From Duganella phyllosphaerae (GTDB lineage Bacteria > Pseudomonadota > Gammaproteobacteria > Burkholderiales > Burkholderiaceae_D), in NCBI RefSeq assembly GCF_001758785.1, contig NZ_LROM01000134.1, forward strand, positions 1-64,000: a stretch of DNA of 64,000 nt, in the 5' to 3' direction. The position numbers and the translations under genes were made by a program. Positions 16,505 through 24,494 of the stretch are shown here, piece after piece (position 1 is the first letter of the stretch; every line of letters begins with the position of its first letter). The notes under the pieces are model-generated. The model ran no database searches and was not told the origin of the DNA. It saw only the letters and a program-made list of their open reading frames with translations.

Positions 16505-17518
16505 TCAATTCTCGCTGCACACCCCGATCGTCGCCCCAGGCAACAGCACCGGCTGCCACATTTCCTGCAAGTCGGTGGCCGGGGTGCCGTTCACCAGCGC
16601 CAGCAGCATTTCGATCATGCGGGCGCCGGCTTTGGCCGGTTCGGGCTGGTCGATGGTGGCGACGTTGGCGCCGGCCAGGGAGTCGGCCATGCTGCCCCAC
16701 ACCACTACCGACATGTCCTTGCCCATCTCGATGCCGGCGTCGCACATGGCGCGCACCACGCCGGCGCCAGACATGTGGTTGTCGACGATGACCGCGCTCG
16801 GCCGTGGCGAACATGCCAGCAGCTGCTGCATGGCGGTATGGCCGCTGCGGCGGTCGATGCAGTCGGCGACCAGGTAGCGCGGATCGACCGCCAGGCCGGC
16901 AGCGGCCATCGAGGCCATGAAGCTGTCGCGCCGTTCGCGGGCGAAATTCATGTCGAGCGAGGCGCTCACCATCGCCACCCGGCGGTGACCGAGCGCCAGC
17001 AGGCGCTCGAGCGCCAGTTCCACGCCGGCGGCATGGTCGTAGTCGAACCAGGCGTACGGCGCATCCTGCTGGGTGCGGCCGTGGGCGATGAAGGGGAACT
17101 TGGCCTGGGTGAGAAAGGCGATGCGCTCGTCGTGCACCAGCGTGCGCGCAACCACCAGGCCATCGACGCGGCGACCGCGCACGATCTGCTGGTACGCGCG
17201 CTGCTCGGTGCCGGGCGAGACCGGGGCAAGGATCAGGTTCTTGTTGAAGGCCTCTAACGCGCCGGACATGCCAGCCACCACGTCAAGAAACATCGGGTCG
17301 GCCAGGTCGGACGTGAGCAGGGGGAAGATCAGGCCATATACATTGCTGCGTCCGAGCGCCAGGCTGCGCGCCATGGGATTGGGCTGGTAGCCGGCGTCCT
17401 GGGCCGCCTTGAGCACGCGTTCGCGGGTTTTGACGTTGACTTCGGGATACCCGTTCAGGGCCCGGCTCACGGTCGTTTTCGACATCCCGAGAAAATTAGC
17501 GAGGCGCTGCAAGTTCAT
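16505..17518 (-). CDS. LacI-family transcriptional regulator
   Basis: 337 residues from the MNLQRLANFLGMSKTTVSRALNG start (17518). It has the LacI helix-turn-helix and hinge (YQPNPMARSLALGRSNVYGLIFP) in the first 60 residues, then a periplasmic-binding-protein-like effector domain with GHRRVAMVSASLD and VVVWGSMAD segments. An upstream in-frame ATG at 17542 would add eight residues before the family's normal start. No sugar transport or catabolic genes lie beside it, so its regulon is elsewhere or is itself. A candidate operator lies just upstream (17529-17545). Confidence 0.9.
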   Translation of the reverse strand: MNLQRLANFLGMSKTTVSRALNGYPEVNVKTRERVLKAAQDAGYQPNPMARSLALGRSNVYGLIFPLLTSDLADPMFLDVVAGMSGALEAFNKNLILAPVSPGTEQRAYQQIVRGRRVDGLVVARTLVHDERIAFLTQAKFPFIAHGRTQQDAPYAWFDYDHAAGVELALERLLALGHRRVAMVSASLDMNFARERRDSFMASMAAAGLAVDPRYLVADCIDRRSGHTAMQQLLACSPRPSAVIVDNHMSGAGVVRAMCDAGIEMGKDMSVVVWGSMADSLAGANVATIDQPEPAKAGARMIEMLLALVNGTPATDLQEMWQPVLLPGATIGVCSEN

Positions 17519-17765
17519 AGGGTAACATTCAATGTTGATCATTGATTATAGCGGCGCCGCCAACGCTGCCGCCATGACAACAGATGTTAATCGCAATAAA
17601 TACAACAAAAACCGCCGAAAAACCTGCTGGCCACGCGCCAGGCAGCAGGTCCACCACATTTCATGTTGCCGCCTTGCCTTTTTGGTTTTTCTGGCCTAAT
17701 CTTTAGTTGCGTGATATCAAATCTGCATTGCCATGCCCGAGCTTTTGGCTTGAGGGGAAAAATTC
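17519..17765. other. Divergent intergenic region, LacI gene / coiled-coil gene
   Basis: 247 bases without a gene, AT-rich in the stretch 17570-17620 and again near 17690-17730. Apart from the imperfect palindrome at 17529-17545 I see no repeat. Promoters for both flanking genes must be here but cannot be assigned confidently. Confidence 0.4.
17529..17545. promoter_or_regulatory. Candidate LacI-family autoregulatory operator
   Basis: Inverted repeat TCAATG / CATTGA around TTGAT, 11 bases upstream of the LacI start codon. LacI-family sites are usually palindromes with a central CG, which this lacks, so the assignment is tentative. Confidence 0.25.
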
Positions 17766-18104
17766 GTGGTTAACGTAACTTCTATTAACGCAGTGCAATC
17801 CGCCGTGGTCCGGGCCGAGCGCCAGGTACAGCAGGGGGAAACACGCGTGAACCAGGATGCGGCGCGCCTGGACCAGAGCGAAAGTCAGCTCAGCCGCGAC
17901 CGCGAAGCGCTGGCGCAAAACCAGCGCGAGAGCACCCGGGCCGCGCGTCCGGCGCCCGAGCCCGCGCCTGCGGTCAACCTCAACCGCGCCATCGAAAACC
18001 CGTCGCGCGCCGAGCAAGTGCTGCCGGGACTGCTTGCCGCCAGCCGGCCCCAGGTCAATGCACTGGGCCAGACCATCGGCAAGTTCATCAACACTACCGC
18101 CTGA
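17766..18104 (+). CDS. Small coiled-coil protein of unknown function
   Basis: 112 residues from a GTG start, which is the only sensible start. Residues 8-58 are rich in Gln, Arg, Glu and Asp in a heptad-like pattern (AVQSAVVRAERQVQQGE, then DQSESQLSRDREALAQNQRE) and should form a coiled coil. A Pro-rich hinge (about 61-70) precedes a helical C-terminus. There is no signal peptide or membrane segment. The stop is 7 bases from that of the convergent metallo-beta-lactamase-fold gene. I do not recognise a family. Confidence 0.65.
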   Translation: MVNVTSINAVQSAVVRAERQVQQGETRVNQDAARLDQSESQLSRDREALAQNQRESTRAARPAPEPAPAVNLNRAIENPSRAEQVLPGLLAASRPQVNALGQTIGKFINTTA

Positions 18105-18111
18105 ACTTTTC

Positions 18112-19206
18112 TCAGGCCGCTGCCTCGCGCGCGGCCGCCTCCTGCGCCACCAGCGGCGCCCACCACTGCTGCTGCGCCACGGCCGCCAATGGCGCCATGA
18201 TGGACATCGGCATGCCGATTTCCGGCGTGGCCAGCGGCAGACGGCGTTCGGCCGCCAGTTCGGCAATGCGGGAAAACGGATCGTGCCACGGGTGCAGCGA
18301 CAGGTCGAACGTGCCGTTATGGATCGGCAGCATCACCTTGCCACGCAGGTCGATATGGGCTTGCAGCGATTCCTCGGGCTGCATGTGGACGTCGGGCCAT
18401 TGCGGATCGTAGGCGCCGGTTTCCACCATGGTCAAATCGAACGGGCCATAGCGGCGGCCGATTTCCTTGAAGCCGTCGAAGTAGCCGCTGTCGCCGGAAA
18501 AGAAGATGCGCGCCTCGCGGTCCTCGATCACGAACGACGCCCACAAGGTCTTGTTGCGGTCGGTCAGGCCGCGGCCCGAGAAATGCTGGGTGGGCGTGGC
18601 CAGCAGGCGGATGTTGCCGACCTGCGTGCCTTGCCACCAGCCCAGCTGGCGTACCTTGCCTGCCGGGATGCCCCAATCGATCAGGCGGTCGCCCACGCCC
18701 AGCGGGGTGATGAAGTATTCGGTCCTGGGCGCCAGCGCCATCACCGCCGCGTAGTCGAGGTGGTCGTAATGGTCGTGCGACAGGATGATGCCCTTGAGCG
18801 GCGGCAGGTCTTCCAGGCTGATGGGCGGCTGGTGAAAACGCTTGGGGCCGGCCCACTGCAGCGGCGAGGCGCGCTCCGAGAACACCGGATCGGTGAGCCA
18901 GAAGGCGCCGTCGAGCTTGAGCAGCACGGTCGAGTGGCCCAGGCGGTAAAGGGTGCGATCCGGAGCAGCCAGTAATTGCTGCTGCGTCATCGCATGAACG
19001 GGTATGGCGGCGCGCGGTACGGTGTCTGCGGGCTTGTCGAACATCATGCGCACCATGATGCTCAGTCCCTTGAGCAGTCCCATCTTGTGCATCCGGGCCG
19101 GGTTGCGGAAGCGGCCATCGCGCATGCGCGGCGCGCCGGGCGCGGTGACGGTCAGGGCGTCGAGGTCGTTGGTGGCAGCCTCTGCTATACCGGATGGATA
19201 AGCCAT
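18112..19206 (-). CDS. Metallo-beta-lactamase-fold hydrolase (NAPE-PLD / RomA-like)
   Basis: 364-residue metal-dependent hydrolase. The HxHxDH signature is seen as ILSHDHYDHLD, with further ligands in the ATPTQHFSGRG segment, FSGDSGYFDGF and MLPIHNGTFDLSLH. The layout, including GHSTVLLKLDGAFWLTDPVFSERASP before the motif, matches the NAPE-hydrolysing phospholipase D / RomA group. The substrate here is unknown. It has no clear signal peptide. It diverges from a TetR gene with a palindromic operator in the gap, so it is likely that repressor's main target. Confidence 0.85.
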   Translation of the reverse strand: MAYPSGIAEAATNDLDALTVTAPGAPRMRDGRFRNPARMHKMGLLKGLSIMVRMMFDKPADTVPRAAIPVHAMTQQQLLAAPDRTLYRLGHSTVLLKLDGAFWLTDPVFSERASPLQWAGPKRFHQPPISLEDLPPLKGIILSHDHYDHLDYAAVMALAPRTEYFITPLGVGDRLIDWGIPAGKVRQLGWWQGTQVGNIRLLATPTQHFSGRGLTDRNKTLWASFVIEDREARIFFSGDSGYFDGFKEIGRRYGPFDLTMVETGAYDPQWPDVHMQPEESLQAHIDLRGKVMLPIHNGTFDLSLHPWHDPFSRIAELAAERRLPLATPEIGMPMSIMAPLAAVAQQQWWAPLVAQEAAAREAAA

Positions 19207-19230
19207 GGGAATCCTCGAAGTGAAAAATAC

Positions 19231-19245
19231 ACTACACAGTGTAGT
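19231..19245. promoter_or_regulatory. TetR-type operator palindrome
   Basis: Perfect 15-base palindrome ACTACACAGTGTAGT in the 82-base gap between the divergent hydrolase and TetR genes. A degenerate related stretch (CTATCGGGTGTAAAATAG) lies about 20 bases further on. The position fits repression of both divergent promoters. Confidence 0.7.
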
Positions 19246-19288
19246 TCCGTTTTTTGAAAAAGTAAACTATCGGGTGTAAAATAGTCGG

Positions 19289-19909
19289 ATGAATGTTCCC
19301 ATCAAGCTTACCGACCGCAAGCGCCAGGCCATCGTCGATGCAGCCATTGCCGAGTTCCGCGCCAGCGGTTTCGAATCGACCAGCATGGACAAGGTTGCCG
19401 CCACGGCCGGCGTGTCCAAGCGCACCGTGTACAACCACTTCCCCAGCAAGGACGAGCTGTTTGCGCACATCCTGCAGCAACTGTGGTGCAGCACCTCGTC
19501 GCTGGAAGACACGCCGTACGACAGCGCCCTGCCGCTGCGCGCGCAGTTGCTCGACATGTTGTGGAAAAAGATGGCAATGCTCGAGGATGCCTACTTCCTC
19601 GACCTGGCGCGGGTAGCCATTGCCGAGGCGATCCACTCGCCCGAGCGCGCCCACGACATGGTCGCGCGCCTGAGCGCCAAGGAAGAAGGCATCACGCGCT
19701 GGCTGCGCGCCGCCCAAGCGGACGGCAAGCTGCGCCCGGCCGACCCGGTGCTGGCCTCGCACATGTTGCAAGGACAACTCAAGACCTTCGCCTTCTGGCC
19801 GCAGGTCACGCTCAACCAGCCGCCGCTCGACCTGGCCACCCAGACCACGGTGGTGGAGGCGACGGTGGACATGTTCCTGGCCTATTACGGAACGCATGTT
19901 GCGGGATAA
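19289..19909 (+). CDS. TetR/AcrR-family transcriptional regulator
   Basis: 206 residues. The N-terminal helix-turn-helix is clear: RQAIVDAAIAEFRASGFESTSMDKVAATAGVSKRTVYNHF, then PSKDELF. The C-terminal domain is of the AefR-like type (SREEG-like RLSAKEEGITRWLRAAQADGKLRPADP). Start ATG at 19289. It is divergent from the metallo-beta-lactamase-fold gene and shares a palindromic operator with it. The inducer is unknown. Confidence 0.9.
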   Translation: MNVPIKLTDRKRQAIVDAAIAEFRASGFESTSMDKVAATAGVSKRTVYNHFPSKDELFAHILQQLWCSTSSLEDTPYDSALPLRAQLLDMLWKKMAMLEDAYFLDLARVAIAEAIHSPERAHDMVARLSAKEEGITRWLRAAQADGKLRPADPVLASHMLQGQLKTFAFWPQVTLNQPPLDLATQTTVVEATVDMFLAYYGTHVAG

Positions 19910-19983
19910 ATAGGCGCAAAGCAGCGCGGCATTGCGGGCGTTTGGCTAAAATGACATGGCGTCAACTACCATCGGAGCCCCGC

Positions 19984-20286
19984 ATGTCGATTACGCCACA
20001 AGAGCTGGAACTGCTGATGCAGGAAGTGGAGCAGGATGATCCGATCGATTTCGCCGACCTGCCGTTCGCGGAAGAAGAACTGCGCGGCCTGATCGCCAAC
20101 CACCTGTGCGAGATGGCCGAGGCCATGGACAACTTCAGCGAGGAAGACAAACAGCTGACTTTGCTGGCCGTGGCAGCCAAGCTGGTGCTGGAAAACCTGG
20201 TGCTGCACATCCAGCTGCTGCGCCGTCACGGCGTGCCGCTCAGCGCCTCCACCGACGCCCTGCTCGACCGCCTGAGGAAGGGCTAA
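19984..20286 (+). CDS. Small acidic conserved protein of unknown function
   Basis: 100 residues from the ATG at 19984 (GGAG 7 bases upstream). It is very acidic at the N-terminus (ELELLMQEVEQDDPIDFADLPFAEEELRG) and helical throughout, with no Cys, signal peptide or membrane segment. Its stop overlaps that of the convergent ferredoxin gene by four bases (CTAA). I do not recognise it. Confidence 0.7.
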   Translation: MSITPQELELLMQEVEQDDPIDFADLPFAEEELRGLIANHLCEMAEAMDNFSEEDKQLTLLAVAAKLVLENLVLHIQLLRRHGVPLSASTDALLDRLRKG

Positions 20287-20576
20287 GCAACCTTCTTGGC
20301 GGCGGGCGCCGCGATAACCAGATCGGTATCGGCCACCGCCACGCAAGGCAGGATGTAGCCCTCGCGCTTTTCGTCCAGGCTCACGCCGGGCCAGGCGATG
20401 GTGTAGCGGACCGCGCCGGACTCCAGGCGACAGAGACAGGTGCGGCAGGTGCCGTTGCGGCACGAGCTGGGCAGGCGGATGCCGGCCTGCTGCGCTGCCG
20501 CCAGCACGGTGGCGCCAGCGTCAGCCGCGAAGGTCCAGCCCTGCCCGGCCAAGGTAATCGTGATGGTGCCGTCCAT
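20283..20576 (-). CDS. Plant-type 2Fe-2S ferredoxin
   Basis: 97-residue electron carrier. Cluster ligands C39, C44, C47 and C78 follow the C-x4-C-x2-C-xn-C plant-type pattern (SSCRNGTCRTCLC and YILPCVAV); C49 is an extra cysteine. It is short, single-domain and cytoplasmic. No reductase or oxygenase partner is adjacent: the next gene in the same direction is a chemoreceptor ending 46 bases before the start of this gene. Confidence 0.9.
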   Translation of the reverse strand: MDGTITITLAGQGWTFAADAGATVLAAAQQAGIRLPSSCRNGTCRTCLCRLESGAVRYTIAWPGVSLDEKREGYILPCVAVADTDLVIAAPAAKKVA

Positions 20577-20621
20577 GCCGTGGTGTTCTGATCGAAACCG
20601 TCATGATACGGCACGTCCCCC

Positions 20622-22295
20622 CTAGTTGTGGGCCACCAGCTTGGGCTTGGCACGGGGGGGGGCGGAGGCGGGCGCGGGCCGCGCCACCGGCGTGGCGGGA
20701 CGGGCGCCGGCGCGCGCCGCATGCTGGAGCTTGAACACGGCCATCGCCTGCGACACGTTGCGCGCCTGCTCGACCAGGTTGCCGGCGGCAGCGGCGGCCT
20801 GCTCCACCAGCGCAGCGTTTTGCTGGGTGATGTCGTCGATCTGGATTACGGCCTGGTTGACCTGGCCGATGCCGGTGCTCTGCTCGCGCGTGGAGTGCGA
20901 AATCTCGGCCATCACGCGCGAGACCTTGCTCACCGATTCGATCACCTGGCCCATGGTTACGCCGGCGCTGTTGGTCAGCGCGGTGCCAGCCTGCACCTTG
21001 GAGATCGACATGTCGATCAGGGTCTTGATTTCCTTGGCGGCCGTGGCCGAACGCTGGGCCAGGCTGCGCACTTCGGACGCCACCACCGCAAAACCGCGAC
21101 CCTGCTCGCCGGCGCGTGCCGCTTCCACCGCCGCGTTGAGGGCCAGGATATTGGTCTGGAAGGCTATGCCGTCGATCAGGCCGATGATGTCGAGAATCTT
21201 GGTGGACGAGGTGCTGATGTCGCCCATGGTGGTGACCACCTGCGAGACGATGTCGCCACCGTGCGCGGCCACCTGCTTGGCCTCTTCGGCCAGCTGGTTG
21301 GCGCTGGCGACGTTGTTGGCGCTTTGCTGCACGGTGGACGTCAGCTGCTCCATGCTCGACGCTGTCTCCTGCAGGCTCGACGCCTGCGACTCGGTGCGGC
21401 CCGACAAATCCATATTGCCATTGGCAATTTCAGTGGTAGCGGTGGTGATTTCGGCAAAGTTGGCGCGCACGTCGCCGATGATGCTGTGCAGGTTGATATT
21501 GGTCTGGCGCAGCGCGGCCAGCAAGCGGCCCATCTCGTCGTCGCGGCGCACCTCAATGGTGGCGGTCAGGTCGCCGCCGGCCATCATGCGCGCGGCCTTG
21601 GTGGCATGCTTGAGCGGCAGCGCCACGTTGGCATACAGGCTGCGGCCGAACAGCACCATGCCGGCAATCGTTGCCAGCGCAATGCCGCCGAGCCAGCCGC
21701 GCGACTGCTGCAGCGTGGTGTCGCCCAGGGTGAACAGGCACAGCGCCAGCACCAGCATGGCGCCAGCGCCCACCGCCGTGGCCAGCGCAATTTGCTGGTT
21801 GAGCGACATCGCCAGCGACTGCTTCATGCGCGCGAACGCGCCGCCGGATACCCCGCGGCCGTTCTGGATGCGCATGCCGCGCGGATTGCCGGCCTTGAAT
21901 TCACGGTACAGGGCATCGGCCGCGCGTACTTGCTCACGCGACGGCTTGGTGCGCACCGACAGGTAGCCCACCTGCTTGCCCTGCTCGATGACGGGCGTGA
22001 CATTGGCCAGCACCCAGTAGTAGTCGCCGTTCTTGCAGCGGTTCTTCACCAGCCCGGTCCACGGCATGCCGGCCTTGATGGTGGCCCACAGGTCGGCAAA
22101 CGCTTCGACCGGCATGTCGGGATGACGCACGATGTTTTGCGGCGCGCCCATCACTTCCGCCTCGGTAAAACCGCTCACTTCGAGAAAATACGGGTTGGCG
22201 TAATTGATATTGCCCTGCAAATCAGTGCTGGAGACGATGGTTTTACCGTCGTCCATGATGTATTCGTTCTGAGTGACGGGGGTGTTGACGCGCAT
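20622..22295 (-). CDS. Methyl-accepting chemotaxis protein with N-terminal PAS domain (Aer-like)
   Basis: 557-residue chemoreceptor. A cytoplasmic PAS domain comes first (about 15-115, with NPYFLEVSGFTEAEVMG and NRCKNGDYYWVLANVTP). Two close membrane segments (about 165-215) follow with almost no periplasmic loop, then HAMP (about 215-270) and the signalling domain with the hairpin-tip region DIIGLIDGIAFQTNILALN. A Pro/Ala-rich tail closes the protein. This order matches Aer-type energy-taxis receptors that sense through a flavin or other cofactor in the PAS domain. The C-terminus lacks a CheR-tethering NWETF pentapeptide. ATG at 22295. Confidence 0.92.
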   Translation of the reverse strand: MRVNTPVTQNEYIMDDGKTIVSSTDLQGNINYANPYFLEVSGFTEAEVMGAPQNIVRHPDMPVEAFADLWATIKAGMPWTGLVKNRCKNGDYYWVLANVTPVIEQGKQVGYLSVRTKPSREQVRAADALYREFKAGNPRGMRIQNGRGVSGGAFARMKQSLAMSLNQQIALATAVGAGAMLVLALCLFTLGDTTLQQSRGWLGGIALATIAGMVLFGRSLYANVALPLKHATKAARMMAGGDLTATIEVRRDDEMGRLLAALRQTNINLHSIIGDVRANFAEITTATTEIANGNMDLSGRTESQASSLQETASSMEQLTSTVQQSANNVASANQLAEEAKQVAAHGGDIVSQVVTTMGDISTSSTKILDIIGLIDGIAFQTNILALNAAVEAARAGEQGRGFAVVASEVRSLAQRSATAAKEIKTLIDMSISKVQAGTALTNSAGVTMGQVIESVSKVSRVMAEISHSTREQSTGIGQVNQAVIQIDDITQQNAALVEQAAAAAGNLVEQARNVSQAMAVFKLQHAARAGARPATPVARPAPASAPPRAKPKLVAHN

Positions 22296-22485
22296 GGCGG
22301 TTCCTCGGTGGCTTGCTTGTTCTGGATGGGAAAAATATTGACGACTTATGAGAGCAAGAAGGCGGACCGGGGGTTGGGGCGCGCCACAGGACTTGGCCTG
22401 AGAACGCAGGATAAGAGTTTTCGGTATTGCGAAATATCACCAATTGTCACAATACCGGGTTTTATTGCAGCAATACAACAGCTGA
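22296..22485. other. Gap with an inverted repeat between chemoreceptor and ABC operon
   Basis: 190 bases. An 8-bp inverted repeat CGGTATTG / CAATACCG (22422-22429 and 22450-22457) lies 28 bases after the permease stop. It lacks a clear T-tract in the operon's direction, so whether it ends the ABC operon transcript or belongs to the chemoreceptor promoter is open. Confidence 0.35.
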
Positions 22486-23412
22486 TCAGTCCGCTTTGAA
22501 GTTTTGACCGAGCGACATTGGCTTATTCAACAAGATTGTCTGCGGATTGCGGCAGATAATCACCAGTACCACGATGGTCGCGACATAGGGCAGCATCGAC
22601 AGGAATTCCGACGGAATCGCCAGCCCCATGCCCTGGCCGTGAAATTGCAGCACCGTCACGCCGCCGAACAGGTAGGCCCCCACCAGCACGCCGCGCGGCT
22701 TCCAGGTCGCAAACACCACCTGCGCCAGCGCAATCCAGCCGCGCCCGGCCGTCATGCCCTCCACCCACATCGGCGTCAACGCCAGCGACAGGTAGGCGCC
22801 GCCCAGGCCGGCCATGGCGCCGCCGAACAGCACCGTGCCATAGCGCAGCGCGATCACGTTGAAGCCGATCGCGTGGGCGCTGTGCGGCGACTCGCCCACC
22901 GCGCGGATCACCAGGCCCAGGCGGGTACGCGCCAGCATCGAGCCAATGATGACCACCAGCGCCACCGAGGCATAGACCATGGCGTCGAACCGGAACAGCA
23001 ACGGCCCGACAAATGGCAGATCGGACAGCAGCGGAATGTCGAGGTGGGGCATGCGCTCGACGGTCTGGCCCACAAAACTGCGACCGAGGAAGGCCGAGAC
23101 GCCGATGCCGAACAAGGTCAGCGCCAGCCCGGTGGCCACCTGGTTGGTTTGCAGCGTGAGCACCAGGAAGCCGAACACCAGCGCCATCAACATGCCGGCC
23201 ACCATCGCCGCCAACAGCCCCAGCACCATGCTGCCGGTACCGAGCGTGACGCCGAAACCGACCACGGCGCCGACCAGCATCATGCCCTCCATGCCGAGGT
23301 TGAGCACCCCGGAGCGCTCGGTCACCAGCTCGCCCATCGAGGCCACCACCAGCGGGGTGGCAGCGCCGGCGGTGCTGGCCAAAAATGCGATCAACAGTTC
23401 GGTGGTCATCAT
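22486..23412 (-). CDS. Nucleoside ABC transporter permease (second subunit, YufQ/NupQ type)
   Basis: 308-residue inner-membrane permease of the BMP-linked nucleoside ABC family, with eight or more hydrophobic segments. The opening segment (AFLASTAGAATPLVVASMGELVTERSGVLNLG) and the EGMMLVGAVVGFG stretch are signatures of this branch of branched-chain-like permeases. Its ATG overlaps the stop of the first permease by four bases. With the ATPase and first permease it forms the membrane part of an importer whose binding protein is encoded at 27963. Confidence 0.92.
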   Translation of the reverse strand: MMTTELLIAFLASTAGAATPLVVASMGELVTERSGVLNLGMEGMMLVGAVVGFGVTLGTGSMVLGLLAAMVAGMLMALVFGFLVLTLQTNQVATGLALTLFGIGVSAFLGRSFVGQTVERMPHLDIPLLSDLPFVGPLLFRFDAMVYASVALVVIIGSMLARTRLGLVIRAVGESPHSAHAIGFNVIALRYGTVLFGGAMAGLGGAYLSLALTPMWVEGMTAGRGWIALAQVVFATWKPRGVLVGAYLFGGVTVLQFHGQGMGLAIPSEFLSMLPYVATIVVLVIICRNPQTILLNKPMSLGQNFKAD

Positions 23413-24494
23413 GCTGGCACTCCGGGGGTTTTATGCGGGCGCTTGTGCGGCTTCAAGCGATAATGGATGAACAGGTCGGCCGCCAGCAGGTAGAACAGCA
23501 GCAGCCCCTGGAACACGCCGGTAATCGCCGACGGCGCGCCCAGCTCGATCTGCGCGGTCTCGCCGCCGATGTACAGCAGCGACATCAACAGCGCCGACAG
23601 CACCACGCCCAGCGGGTGCAGCCGCCCCACGTAGGCGACGATGATGGCGGCAAAACCGTAGCCGGGCGACACCGACGGCTGCAACTGGCCCAGCGGCCCG
23701 GCCACTTCGCCCACGCCGGCCACGCCGGCGAGCGCGCCGCTGACCATGAAGGCGAGCCACACGTTGCGCGGCTCGGAAAAGCCGGCATACAGCGCGGCCG
23801 CCGGCGCCATGCCGCTTACCTGCATGCGGTAGCCGGCAAAGGTATGGCGGCAGAAAAACCATGCAGCACCGGCCGCCACCAGCGACAGGATGAACGCCGC
23901 GTTCAGGCGCAAGCCATCGACGAGCAGCGGCAAGGTCGCCGACGCGCTGAACATTTTCGACTGCGGAAAATTGAAACCGTCCGGGTCGCGCATCGGCCCG
24001 TGCACCAGGTAGCTGAGCAAGTGGTACGCCACGTACACCAGCATCAGGCTTACCAGGATTTCGCTGGTGTTAAAGCGCGTGCGCAGCAGCGCGGGTATCG
24101 CCGCCCACAACATGCCGCCCACGGCGCCGGCCAGTATCATCAAAGGCAGCACCCACCACGCCTCCACCTCGTGGAACTGCAGCGCCACGGCGCCAGCGGC
24201 GATCGCGCCCACCGTCAGCTGGCCGTCGGCGCCGATGTTGTTGACGTTGGCGCGAAAGCCGATGGCCAGGCCCACGCCGCACAGGATCAACGGTGTGGCT
24301 TTCAACAGCAGCTCGCCCACGCCGTACAGGGTGGTCCACGGCTTGATGAAGTACACGTAAAACGCGTGCAGCGGCGCCTGGCCGATGAACAGGAACAGCA
24401 GCGAGCCGGTGGCCAGCATGGCCACTGCCGCGATCAGCGGCGAAGCGAGCATCATGCGCCGCGAGGGTTCTGGACGTTTTTCAAGCCGGGACAT
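23409..24494 (-). CDS. Nucleoside ABC transporter permease (first subunit, YufP/NupP type)
   Basis: 361-residue permease from the MSRLEKRPEPSRR start (24494); an upstream in-frame start at 24521 lies deep in the ATPase gene and is less likely. The RANVNNIGADGQLTVGAIAAG stretch corresponds to the conserved NIGAEGQ region of this family. It overlaps the ATPase gene by 14 bases and the second permease by 4, so all three subunits are translationally coupled. Confidence 0.92.
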   Translation of the reverse strand: MSRLEKRPEPSRRMMLASPLIAAVAMLATGSLLFLFIGQAPLHAFYVYFIKPWTTLYGVGELLLKATPLILCGVGLAIGFRANVNNIGADGQLTVGAIAAGAVALQFHEVEAWWVLPLMILAGAVGGMLWAAIPALLRTRFNTSEILVSLMLVYVAYHLLSYLVHGPMRDPDGFNFPQSKMFSASATLPLLVDGLRLNAAFILSLVAAGAAWFFCRHTFAGYRMQVSGMAPAAALYAGFSEPRNVWLAFMVSGALAGVAGVGEVAGPLGQLQPSVSPGYGFAAIIVAYVGRLHPLGVVLSALLMSLLYIGGETAQIELGAPSAITGVFQGLLLFYLLAADLFIHYRLKPHKRPHKTPGVPA

